From the NCBI GenBank assembly GCA_963708645.1, contig CAVPTA010000003.1, positions 449,628 to 513,627 on the forward strand: a DNA stretch of 64,000 nucleotides, written 5' to 3'. The position numbers and the translations under genes are program-made. This stretch comes from RYN-133 sp963708645. GTDB taxonomy: Bacteria; Actinomycetota; Actinomycetes; Mycobacteriales; Jatrophihabitantaceae. Under the pieces are notes generated by a model. It was given only the letters and a program-made list of their open reading frames with translations, did not search any database and was not told the DNA's origin. Shown here one piece after another: positions 7,216 through 17,789 of this stretch (within the stretch, counting starts at the first letter, position 1; each line of letters starts with the position of its first letter).

Positions 7216-8387
7216 AAGCTGCTGGTCCCGTTCGGCGTCCCGAGCCCGGTCGGTCCGTCCCAGCCGGAGCCGGCGTGGCACCAGACTGCGGGCGAGCACG
7301 ACCCGTTCGATCCGCTCGTGACGTCGTTCAGGCCGGACGTGTGCGCCCACGTGTACGAGGCCGGGTAGCCGGACACGTTGCCGGACTCGGTGTACACGCT
7401 GGCGATGATCGGCGACGAGGCACTCGTGCCGCCATAGACCTGCCAGCCGCTGTAGCCCTGGTACGGCGTCGAGTCGTAGACGGCGACACCCGTGTTCGGG
7501 TCGGCGACCGCAGAGACATCGGCCGTGGCCTTGCCGGAGCACTGGGTGGCTGAGGTCTGCCAACTCGGCTTGGCGTTGAGCGTCGAGCAACCGCTACCTG
7601 CGCCGCTCCATGCCGACTCGCTCCATCCACGGGTGTTGCTCGCCTTGGTGAGGCTGGTTCCACCGACGGCGACGACGGAGTCATAGCTCGCGGGCGATTC
7701 GATTCCGTAGCCGTTGTCGCCGGTCGAGGCGGTGATGGCGATGTTGGGGTGGTTGTATGCCGAGCTCGGGCCCGAATCGCTGCCGCCGTAGCTGTTGCTG
7801 ATCGCGGACACGCCCTGCGTGGCGGCGTAGTTCACGCCGGTGCCGAGGTTGGCGAACGACGCGGTCTTCGCCTCGACCAGCAGGATCTTGCAGCTCGGGC
7901 ACGCCGCCGAGACCATGTCGAGGTCGAGGCTGATCTCGGTTGCCCAGCCGGCGTTCTTGGACGGGTATGTGGTTGTCCCGGTCTGGCTGACCTTGCGGAA
8001 GCAGCCGTTGGACGTCGTGCACGCCGGCAGTCCGTACTGCGCGCGGTAGGTGTTGAGGTCGGCAGCAGCAGTCGGGTCGTCGTACGCATCGACGATCGCG
8101 ACCGTGCGCCCTGCGCCCGCGGTCGAGCTGAGCTTGTAGGCCGACTGGATGTCGGCGGGACCGTAACCGGCCGGCGTCGCGTTCGGACCGACCTTGCGTG
8201 CCATCGGGTGTCCGGCGCTGGTGGTGACCACCCGGGCCAGGCAGGCGGCGAATCCGGCTCGTGCTGGTGCGCACGTGCGCTCGCTCGAGTGGTGGGTCGC
8301 CGCCGCAGTGGCAGCCGCGGGAGCGACCAACGCCGCCGCGGCCAGTGCTGCGCTCGCGGCAGCGGCCGTCACGATGAGACGAGACAT
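7212..8387 (-). CDS. Secreted S53 (sedolisin-like) serine-carboxyl peptidase
   Basis: A 391-residue exported endopeptidase, probably acting at low pH. An Ala-rich signal peptide spans about residues 1-30. The catalytic Glu151 and Asp155 lie in WATEISLDLD, the oxyanion Asp224 in STGDNGY and the nucleophile Ser322 in GGTSASSP. The pro-region is far shorter than in classical sedolisins. The start MSRLIV is set by GGAGG 8 nt upstream; the longer frame lacks support. The stop overlaps that of convergent sodX by 4 bp. Confidence 0.88.
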   Translation of the reverse strand: MSRLIVTAAAASAALAAAALVAPAAATAAATHHSSERTCAPARAGFAACLARVVTTSAGHPMARKVGPNATPAGYGPADIQSAYKLSSTAGAGRTVAIVDAYDDPTAAADLNTYRAQYGLPACTTSNGCFRKVSQTGTTTYPSKNAGWATEISLDLDMVSAACPSCKILLVEAKTASFANLGTGVNYAATQGVSAISNSYGGSDSGPSSAYNHPNIAITASTGDNGYGIESPASYDSVVAVGGTSLTKASNTRGWSESAWSGAGSGCSTLNAKPSWQTSATQCSGKATADVSAVADPNTGVAVYDSTPYQGYSGWQVYGGTSASSPIIASVYTESGNVSGYPASYTWAHTSGLNDVTSGSNGSCSPAVWCHAGSGWDGPTGLGTPNGTSSF

Positions 8388-8614
8388 CAAACCTCCATCG
8401 GGGATCTTGCGTGTCATTGCACGCGTCTTGATCGACTCTGAACGCTCGATGTCGGCACGTCTACTCAGAAGCGCTGTCAACAAGTCACCAGGGCAAATGC
8501 GGACAGTGCGGTGTGCGAGAATCGACGCACCAAAGGGCGACCCCCGGACAGTTCGACCACGCGACCGTAACCTGGTCGTCACCGGCATCGGCAGACGATG
8601 GGGGCGTTTCAGAA

Positions 8615-9793
<1,179 letters not shown>

Positions 9794-9794
9794 G

Positions 9795-11243
9795 TCAGGC
9801 AACGACCAGCTGGCGCGCGACGATGCCGCCGCGATCTGCCGTGCGATCAAGGCCTCGCCACACCGCGGCCAGCCGCGAAACAGCAGTCTCGAGACGGTCG
9901 GACGGCAGCGAGAACGGCACGCGCAGGAAGCGCTCGAGCGTCCCGTCGACACCGAAGCGCGAACCCGGAACGACGATCACCCCGGCCGGCGCCGCATGCA
10001 TGGTCAGCGACGTCGACAGGGGCGCATCGAGTTCTGCCCACAGTGAGATTCCGCCTTGTGGTAAAGCGAATGTCCACTCAGGCAGGTGTTCGTTGAGTGC
10101 ACGGGCGAGGACGTCGCGCCGGTCGCGGAGCATGCTGACTCGCTCGGGCATCAGCTCCGGCAGCTTCGGCACGATCTCTGCGGCGACGAGCTGGTCGAGC
10201 ACCGCACCGCCCATGTCGATCGATGCGCGCAGCGCGGCAAGGCGTTGGATGAGATCGGCGGACGCGCGGATCCAGCCGATCCGCAGGCCGCCCCACACGG
10301 GCTTCGACAGCGAGCCGACGATGATCACCGACGGATCGATCGACGCGGCGCTGCGCATGCCGGCGCAGAAGCCGAGTTCGACGAACGATTCGTCGACGAC
10401 GACGGTCGTGCCGGTGAGCCGGGCAGCTCGAAGCACTTCGCGTCTGGCGTCGTCGTCGATCAGTGCACCGGTCGGATTGTGGAAGTCGGGAATCAGGTAG
10501 GCGAGCCGCGGCGCCGTCTGTCGCAGCGTTGCCCGCATCGTGGCAACGTCCCAGCCGCCGAACGCTGTCGGCACCGACACCGTGCGCGCGCCCGCGCGGC
10601 GTACCGCGTCGATCGCGCCGGGGTAGGTCGGCAGCTCGGTCAGTACACGGTCGCCGGGCCCGATCAGTAGTTGCAGCAGCAGATCGAATGCGTGCATCGC
10701 GCCGTTGCTGATGAGGATGTGTTCGCAGCCGGTGGGAACGCCGCGCTCGGTGAACCGGTCGGCGACCACCTGCCGTAGCACCGCAAGACCCGCAGGCTCG
10801 TAGCCCTCGGTCTCGGCGTAGCGGGGGAGCGCAGCAGCAGCCGCGGGCAGCGCGTCCTGCAGCACGCCGGAGGGTGCCTCGAGCGCGGCGCACGACAGGT
10901 CGACGACATCCGCGGTGTCGACACCACGTCGCCAACGCGCCAGCGACGGACCGGGCCGCGACCCTGCCGGCACGCTCACGTAGCTGCCCGATCCGGTGCG
11001 GCTGGTCAGGAAACCTGACGATCGCAGAGCGTCGTAGGCAGCCGTGACAGTTGCGCGGCTGACCTCGAGGGCGCCGGCAAGTTCGCGTTCGGAGGGCAGG
11101 CGGGTCTCGGTGGCGATGCGACCGTCGAGCACGAGAGCGGTGATCGCCTCGCACAGGGCGGCGTAGACAGGTCCGCGCTGGGTGCGTAGATCCGGCAACA
11201 ACCCGGCCAAAGAACGTCCACCGATGCGTGACGAGGAAGCCAT
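9795..11243 (-). CDS. MocR/YczR-type GntR regulator with aminotransferase domain
   Basis: A 482-residue PLP-dependent regulator. The winged-helix GntR domain covers about residues 20-90 (LPSERELAGALEVSRATVTAAYDAL). A linker leads to a fold-type I aminotransferase domain with the PLP-Lys motif GSLSKPVWGGLRIGW and NPTG (DFHNPTGAL). Its sequence style matches YczR proteins, which in actinobacteria usually sit beside the membrane protein gene yczE and activate it. Here a YczE-like gene lies 4.3 kb away (15586), separated by two polysaccharide genes. It converges on the malic enzyme gene with a 1 bp gap. Confidence 0.85.
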   Translation of the reverse strand: MASSSRIGGRSLAGLLPDLRTQRGPVYAALCEAITALVLDGRIATETRLPSERELAGALEVSRATVTAAYDALRSSGFLTSRTGSGSYVSVPAGSRPGPSLARWRRGVDTADVVDLSCAALEAPSGVLQDALPAAAAALPRYAETEGYEPAGLAVLRQVVADRFTERGVPTGCEHILISNGAMHAFDLLLQLLIGPGDRVLTELPTYPGAIDAVRRAGARTVSVPTAFGGWDVATMRATLRQTAPRLAYLIPDFHNPTGALIDDDARREVLRAARLTGTTVVVDESFVELGFCAGMRSAASIDPSVIIVGSLSKPVWGGLRIGWIRASADLIQRLAALRASIDMGGAVLDQLVAAEIVPKLPELMPERVSMLRDRRDVLARALNEHLPEWTFALPQGGISLWAELDAPLSTSLTMHAAPAGVIVVPGSRFGVDGTLERFLRVPFSLPSDRLETAVSRLAAVWRGLDRTADRGGIVARQLVVA

Positions 11244-11300
11244 ACCTCGATTATCGCACCGATTTGGCCTGGGCGGCCAGCCAATTCGGCTCGCATTGGC

Positions 11301-12869
11301 CTACTTGGTCGTGATCAGCTCCCAGGGCGTCTTGCCCGGGTCGTCGACGACGATGCCGGGGACGTCGCCGTTCGTCCACCACTTGGCCTGGTAGCCGACG
11401 CCGCGATAGAGCACCCGGTCGCCTGCGTGGTAGGTCGACGTTGCTGCCCAGGCCGGATAGGTGCCCGCGGCCATGGTCGGCGTCGGTTGCGGATGCTCGC
11501 CCGGCAACACCGGGCCGATGAGCGTCCAGGGCGTCTGCGTGGTCGACGACACGGGTGCGTCCGGCGTATCGCCCTTCGTCCACCACTTGGCCTGATAGAC
11601 GTTGCGGTGCCACACGATCTTCGTGCCCGCCTGGTAGGGCAGCTCGGGGTTCCAGATCGCGTACGGCGACGTCGCAGGGTTGTCGACGATCGACGTGCTG
11701 GACGGCGTCGCCGACTTCGACGACGGGGCGCCGGACAGCTCCAGCGGCTTGCCGGCCTTGAACCGGGCGAAGATGTCGGAGAACAGTCCGGGGCGCTGGG
11801 CGACACCACTGCAGTTGACCGACACAACGGTGACGTCGGCGTAGTTCGGCCCGCAGGCCTGGTCACGGTTGAGCGACCACATCGACAGCCGGCGCAGGTG
11901 GTTGGCGATCGCGTAACGCACGAGGGCGGTGGCGGCCGACGGGTCGAGACGCTCGTCCGGAGTGTCGTTCTGGCCGATCATCGGCGTCGCTCCGAGGTGC
12001 TGCCAGGCCTGCACGGAGGTCAACGTGTGGCCGGCGGCGGTGTAGGCGTGGCGCACCTGCGCGGCCGTGTTGGTCAACGCGGACTCGCTCGCGGCCAGCA
12101 ACGACTGTCCGGCATGCCGCGAAGCGCCGTAGTCCATCGTCAGCGCGTTCACGCCCGCCACGTCGACCTTCGCGGCGAGCGTCGCGGCGAGTGCGGCCGA
12201 ACCTGCGGCGGTGAGCCCGGACGGGTCGACGGGCAACGTCAGCCAGACCCGCAGCGTCCGACCGGCCGCGCGTTCCTGGGTCTGCAATGCATGCAGCGCC
12301 TGTGCGCGACGCGCGACGACGGCCGGGGACAGTGCAGCTGCCGACTCGAGGTCGAGGTCGATCGTCCCGACGGAGTAGCGATCGATCACCGCGCGGTAGG
12401 CCTCGGTCAGGGCGCTCGCATCCGAGCAGCCGATCGCGAGTTCGGAGTTCGCCGCGCCGCCGAACGACACAGCCACTTGGCCGCCACGCTGCTCGAACCG
12501 GGCGATGCGACGGTCGACGTCGAGCGCGCTGTCGGCCTGGGGCAGTGAGTAGCTGGCCCCCCAGCTCGGCGAGCAGGCATCCGAGGTCGAGCTGACTACG
12601 AAGCCGAGGACGACGCTCGACCGCGTCGCGTTCTCGAACGCGTACTCAGGGGTGGCGGTCACGTCCACGTACGGCATGAACGCCGACTGGACGACCGGCT
12701 TCGGGCTGTGCTGCACGGCGTAGCGGAACGCGAGGGTGCTGCCCACGGCGGCAAGTGCAATGGCAAAGGCGACGCCGAGTCGCAGGAACGACAGGCGGCG
12801 GCGGGGCGTGACCGCAGCCTCGGTGGGGCCGATTTGGGCAGCGGCGAAGGCGCGCTCCTCCGGGGTCAT
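11301..12869 (-). CDS. Membrane-anchored GH18-like protein with two C-terminal chitin/cellulose-binding modules
   Basis: A 522-residue protein with a single transmembrane anchor at about residues 27-48. A GH18-type TIM barrel follows: the active-site strand reads GTIDLDLES, keeping the final Asp-x-Glu but not the first Asp of D-x-x-D-x-D-x-E, and a QxWQHLG segment occurs later. Two CBM5/12-like modules end the protein, each with the aromatic patch YQAKWWTxGDxP. It probably binds, and may cleave, a beta-linked GlcNAc or glucan polymer outside the cell. AAAGGA precedes the ATG. It diverges from a GT2 synthase gene across a 141 bp AT-richer promoter region. Confidence 0.83.
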   Translation of the reverse strand: MTPEERAFAAAQIGPTEAAVTPRRRLSFLRLGVAFAIALAAVGSTLAFRYAVQHSPKPVVQSAFMPYVDVTATPEYAFENATRSSVVLGFVVSSTSDACSPSWGASYSLPQADSALDVDRRIARFEQRGGQVAVSFGGAANSELAIGCSDASALTEAYRAVIDRYSVGTIDLDLESAAALSPAVVARRAQALHALQTQERAAGRTLRVWLTLPVDPSGLTAAGSAALAATLAAKVDVAGVNALTMDYGASRHAGQSLLAASESALTNTAAQVRHAYTAAGHTLTSVQAWQHLGATPMIGQNDTPDERLDPSAATALVRYAIANHLRRLSMWSLNRDQACGPNYADVTVVSVNCSGVAQRPGLFSDIFARFKAGKPLELSGAPSSKSATPSSTSIVDNPATSPYAIWNPELPYQAGTKIVWHRNVYQAKWWTKGDTPDAPVSSTTQTPWTLIGPVLPGEHPQPTPTMAAGTYPAWAATSTYHAGDRVLYRGVGYQAKWWTNGDVPGIVVDDPGKTPWELITTK

Positions 12870-13010
12870 GGCAGGTCCTTTAGAAAAAGTCGAACGGCGG
12901 GGGATGTTCGAACTGTTAGATTAGTGTAAAGTCGATGGCGCGTTGGGCGCTAGCCCCTCGGCGGGGGATTGCCAGAAACAGGCCATCGGTCGTTTGTCGA
13001 GGAGTCACCC
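12870..13010. promoter_or_regulatory. Divergent promoter region between the GH18-like and GT2 genes
   Basis: A 141 bp gap with a locally AT-rich stretch (GTTAGATTAGTGTAAAG at about 12915-12931) able to supply -10 elements on either strand. No gene is seen. The arrangement suggests joint control of the hydrolase-like protein and the synthase. Confidence 0.45.
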
Positions 13011-15519
13011 GTGCCGAAGTTCCGTCGTGCCGCGCGCAGTGAGCGAGCCGGTTCGCCGCGCCGCCAATGGGGCGCCGACCGTCGCTCGACTCCCTTGCCC
13101 GCCGTCGCGCCCCCGGTCAGCGACGCGATGATCACGCTCGGGCGCCTCGGCATGGTCGTGACCATGTTCGCCTGGGGCGCTTACATCACCGTGACGATCG
13201 TGTCGCAGCTGGTGAACCACGGCTTCCAGGGCATGGCGTACCTGACCGAATCGGCCGGCTACGTGCTGATCGTGTCGTTCCTCACGCTGTCGTCGTTGGT
13301 CTACCTGATCGCCCGGCAGGGCGCGCTGTATCGCACGCGCGCCCATCGCCGCACGCCGCGCGCGGTGATCGACGACGCGTTCGAGGACGTCCTGCCGACG
13401 ATGACCGCGCTCGTCCCGTCCTATCGCGAAGAGATCGGGACGATCCGCAAGACGCTGTTGTCGGCGGCGCTGCAGGAGTACCCGTTCCTGCGCATCGTCC
13501 TGCTGCTCGACGACCCGCCCAACCCGCCGCCCGGCCAGTACGCCGACATGCTTGCCTCGGCCCGGGGTCTCGCCGCCGAGCTCACCGCCTGGCTGTCCGA
13601 GCCGGCGGCGCGCTTCGCGCACGCGCTCGAGCAGTTCGAGACCGGTGGCGGGTCCGAACCGTCCACCCCGGCCGAGATGCGCGTGCTCGCCGCGGAGTTC
13701 GACTGGGCTGCCCGCTGGATGATGGCCCGCGCCGACGAGGAGGAACTGCGCGATCACGTCGACCGGTTCTTCGCCGACCAGGTACTGCGCGGTCCGGCCG
13801 ACGACTTCGCCGCCACACGGGACGCATTGCTCGCCGGCGCAGATCGTGGTGGGAACCTGCCGCGCAAGCGGATGGTGCAGCTGTACCGGCGTCTCGCGTG
13901 GACCTTCCGCGCCGAGATCACGTGGTTCGAGCGCAAGCTCTACGCATCGCTGTCGCACGAGGCGAACAAGGCGATGAACCTCAACAGCTACATCGGTCTG
14001 ATGGGACGCAGCTTCGAGCCGCGGACGACGTCGAAGGGTGTCGTGCTGTCACCGTCCGGAAGCAGCGGATCGATTGCGTTCCCGGACGCCGACTTCGTGC
14101 TCACCCTCGACGCCGACAGCGTCCTGCTGCCCGAGTACTGCCTGCGCCTGGTGCACCTGATGATGCAGCCGGAGAACCAGCGCCTCGCGGTCGCCCAGAC
14201 GCCCTACTCGGCGTTCCGCGGCTCGGCGACCCGGCTCGAACGCCTCGCCGGCGCGACGACCGACCTGCAGCACATCAGCCACCAGGGGATGAGCTATCAC
14301 GACGCGACGTTCTGGGTGGGCGCGAACGCGGTGATCCGCAAGCGCGCCCTCGAGGACCTCCTCGAGGTGGAGCAGTGGCGCGGGCACGAGATCCGTCGCT
14401 ACGTGCAGGACCGCACCGTCATCGAAGACACCGAATCGTCTCTCGACCTCGCCGTGCACGGTTGGTGGTTGCTGAACTACCCCGAGCGGCTCAGCTACAG
14501 CGCGACGCCGCCCGACTTCGGGTCGCTGAGCATCCAGCGCCGCCGGTGGGCCAACGGCGGGCTGCTGATCCTGCCGAAGCTGTGGGCCAACGCTCGTGAG
14601 CGGACGAGGCGCGGTGAGCACGGCAGCCGCTCGCAGTGGCTGCTGCGCGTGAACTACATGGCCTCGACGTGCTGGAGCAGCATCGGTCTGCTGTTCCTGC
14701 TCGCGTTCCCGTTCAACAGCCATCTGCTCAGCCCGCTCGTCGTCCTCGCTGCCGCGCCGTACTTCCTCGCCATGGCTAGCGACCTGCATCGGTGCGGCTA
14801 CAAGCGCACGGACGTCCTTCGCATTTACGGCTTCAACCTCATCCTGCTGCCGGTGAACCTCGCCGGAGTGGTGAAGTCGTTGCAACAGGCCGTGTCCGGA
14901 AAGAAGATCCCGTTCGCACGAACACCGAAGGTCGACAACCGCACGGCGACACCATTGCTGTTCGCGCTGTCACCGCTGGTGATCATCAGCTATTCGGCGT
15001 GGGCGTTCCTGCGCGACTTCCACGCACACAACTGGGGCAACGCCGCGTTCGAAGGCGCTCAACACGCTCGCCGCCGCCTACGCCGTGTTCGCCTTCATGG
15101 GCCTGCGCAACACCCTCGTCGACATCTGGCTGGGCGCCGTTGAGCGGCTCTACGTCACCGACGTGCCGAAAGAGGTGCAGGTCGTGCGTCCGCGCCGCGC
15201 TGTGGTCGTCCGGCCTGCGCAGCCGGAGTGGGAGGACGTGCTGTTCCGCGGCGATCCCGGCACCGAGACCGGCGAGCACTACGACGGCGAGGGCACGTTC
15301 AAGATCCTGGCGAACCCGCGGGTCGCACCGCCCAAGCACAACCGGCGCTCCAGCGACCGAGCCGGCGCCGACGGGCAGTTCAACCGGCGGGCCAGTGATC
15401 GACGCGACGGACCGTTCGAGCGTCGCGCGAGTGACCGCGCCGACGGGCCGTTCGAGCGCCGTGGAAGTGACCGCGGCGGCGACCGCGCGCAGGACCCGGA
15501 CCCGGCCCGGCACTCGTAG
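13011..15519 (+). pseudogene. GT2 processive glycosyltransferase (cellulose/chitin-synthase-like), frameshifted
   Basis: Membrane beta-glycan synthase-like protein. Two membrane segments lie near the N-terminus. The GT2 core has LVPSYREE, LLLDDPP, the DxD LTLDADS, a catalytic EDTES and the Q-x-x-R-W motif SIQRRRW, and several C-terminal membrane helices follow. The frame runs 13011-15143 but homology continues from about 15052 in another frame (KALNTLAAAYAVFAFMGLRN). One extra G at about 15051 explains the break, so either the gene is damaged or the base is an assembly error. The restored protein is about 836 residues with a repetitive basic tail. The GTG start has AGGAG 7 nt upstream. Product identity is unknown; the divergent GH18-like gene suggests a GlcNAc- or glucose-based polymer. 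Confidence 0.8.
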
Positions 15520-15585
15520 GGCGCTCGGCCACCAGTCGGGAATTGGCCGGAGATCTTCGCCGCGGCCGGTCGCGAGGATGAAGGC

Positions 15586-16233
15586 GTGATCTGGAAGCGG
15601 TACGCCCGGCGACTCGTGCAGCTGTACGTCGGGCTCTGGATCTACGGACTCGGCGCGGCGCTGCAGGTGCGTGCCGGGCTCGGCCTCGACCCGTGGGACG
15701 TCTTCCACCAAGGGCTCTCGCACCACATCGGCCTGGCCATCGGCACGGTGGTGATCATCGTCGGTGCGCTCGTGCTGCTGCTCTGGATCCCGCTGCGGCA
15801 AGCGCCTGGGCTCGGCACGGTGTCCAACGTCGTGCTCGTCGGCGTCTCGATGAACGTGAACCTCGAATTGTTCAGCGCGATGCACGGGTTGTGGCTGCGC
15901 GGGATCGTGCTCGCAGTCAGCATCGTGCTCGGCGGGGTGGCAACCGGCATGTACATCGGCGCGCACTTCGGCCCCGGCCCACGGGACGGGCTGATGACCG
16001 GACTGGCACGCCGCACAGGTCGTTCGATCAGGTTGGTGCGCACCGGGATCGAGCTCACCGTGCTCGTCGCGGGCTGGGTGCTCGGCGGCTCGGTCGGCGT
16101 CGGAACGATCGCCTACGCGCTGTTGATCGGCCCGCTGGCGCAGGTGTTCTTGACGATGTTGGACACGAAGCGCGAACGAGTGGTCGTGGCGACGCCCGAC
16201 TCAGGACGGGTCGAGGTCGGCGAGCACTGCTGA
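15586..16233 (+). CDS. YczE/YitT-family integral membrane protein
   Basis: A 215-residue protein with five or six membrane segments. Family hallmarks are visible: GLGAALQVRAGLGLDPWDVFHQGLS and later GTGMYIGAHFGPGPRDGLMTGL in slightly divergent form. Function is unknown; the family is often co-encoded with MocR regulators of the YczR subgroup. A GAGGATGAAGGC site precedes the GTG. The 3' end overlaps the convergent FAD oxidoreductase gene by 33 bp. Confidence 0.85.
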   Translation: MIWKRYARRLVQLYVGLWIYGLGAALQVRAGLGLDPWDVFHQGLSHHIGLAIGTVVIIVGALVLLLWIPLRQAPGLGTVSNVVLVGVSMNVNLELFSAMHGLWLRGIVLAVSIVLGGVATGMYIGAHFGPGPRDGLMTGLARRTGRSIRLVRTGIELTVLVAGWVLGGSVGVGTIAYALLIGPLAQVFLTMLDTKRERVVVATPDSGRVEVGEHC

Positions 16234-17789
16234 GGCGGCATTGCGTCCGTTCGTCGCGATGACGCTGCCGGCCGGGTGGGTCGCGGCGCCACACAGGTAC
16301 ACGCCGGCCATCGGCGTACGCGGCGTGAGCCGGTGCTCCCACATCTGGTCGGGACGCACCTCGCCTTGGAAGATGTGCCCGCCGGTCAGCCCGACGCGCT
16401 TCTCGATGTCGGGCGCGCCGAGCACCTCGTAGTTCTCGAGGCAGTCCTCGATGTCGGGCGCGAACCGCGCGATCAGGTCGATGAACTGCCGGGCCACCTC
16501 GTCGCGGCGCGCGTCCCATCCGCCGGTGAGGTCGTAGGGCGCGTACTGGCCGAACACGCTCATCAGATGCTTGCCGGGCGGAGCGGGGAGGGATCGTGCA
16601 GCGTCTGCACGTAGATCTCGCCGAACCCGACAGCCGCCTCTCCGGCGGCGCAGCGCTCGAAGGCCGCCTGCGCATCGTCCAGACCGGTCGTGACGTCGAC
16701 CGTGCCGCGTGCCATGAACGTCTCGCCGGGAGCGGCCGTCCACGAGGGCAGCCGCGACAGAGTCGAGTTGAACTTCACGACAGGGCTGCGGATATCCCAG
16801 TCCTCGAGGCGACCGCGGTAGTCGGCCGGCATCGCATCACCGGCGACCATGGCGAGCAGCCGCTTCGGGTCGGCGTTGCTGACGACACTCGTCGCGGCGA
16901 TGAACGTGCCGTCTTCGAGCCGCACACCCTCGCCGGGCACGATCTCGCCTACGGGGACGCCGCAGGCAAGCACCGCGCCCGCGTCCTGCGCGGCGTCGGC
17001 GATCGCGAAGCTGACCATGCCCATGCCGCCACGCACGTAGCCCCAGATCGGCCCCTCGTCGAGCAGATCGCCCTGATAGTGCATGAGTTTCACCGAGGCG
17101 GTGCCCGGGTCGCGCGGGCCGGCGAAAGTGCCGATCACGCCCTGGCCGAACAGCGCATCCTTCAGGCGCTGATCGGTGACGAACTCGTCGAGGATGTCGG
17201 CGATGGATGCGTCGAACAGCGCGTCGATCATCAGTTGCTCGCCGAGGATCTCTTCGAGCTCGGCACGCGAGGGCGACTCGCCGACCCAGGTGTCCCGCGG
17301 TCCCTTGCGCAGCTTGAGTCGCATGTCGTCGAAGAACTTCTCGTACGCGATGTAGCCGTCGATCTCTTTGCCCGGCAGGCCGAGCTCTCGCAGGCCGGCA
17401 ATGGTGCGTTCGTGGTCCATCCACTGCCCGAAGGCCGTGCCGTCGTCGAAGGGCACCCACAGTTGCGGGTCGGCGACGTAGATCTCGAGGCCGCGCTTGG
17501 CGAGCGACAGATCGGTGATGACCTCCTCGTCGAGCAGGCCGATCACATACGCGCACGGACTGATGATGTAGCGGTCGTCGTCGAAGGGCTGCTCGAGCGT
17601 GCAGGCACCGCCGAGGCGGTCGCGGGCTTCGAGGACGAGCACCCGCTTGCCCGCGCGGGCGAGGTAGGCGGCGCACGTGAGGCCGTTGTGTCCGCCGCCT
17701 ACAACCACGACGTCCCATCGCTTGGCGGCAAGCTCGCTGACAGGCGCCGGCAGGCCGATCCGCCCGAGGCGCTCGGCGACGGGGTTCAC
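16201..17789 (-). pseudogene. CrtI-like NAD(P)/FAD-dependent oxidoreductase, frameshifted
   Basis: Phytoene-desaturase-like FAD protein of about 530 residues when restored. The Rossmann motif VVVVGGGHNGLTCAAYLARAG lies at about residues 27-47, and a FAD-contacting C-terminus (MAGVYLCGAATHPAGSVIATNGRNAA) is on the other side of a frame break. The first frame ends at 16563, and the correct frame resumes (APPGKHLMSVFGQYAPYDL) from a C-run at about 16584-16590; one missing C explains it. The start overlaps the Rieske gene stop by 4 bp, so it is the last gene of the pot-type operon. It is a paralogue of the intact protein at 25358-27004. The substrate is unknown. Confidence 0.8.

Noticed and set aside
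11427..12548. Long open frame opposite the GH18-like gene (373 codons)
   Set aside because: Arg/Gly/His-rich shadow of a high-GC gene on the other strand; no family features and no ribosome site.
15040..15070. Programmed ribosomal frameshift in the GT2 gene
   Set aside because: No slippery heptamer or pseudoknot is evident, and similar single-base breaks recur in unrelated genes, so an indel is simpler.
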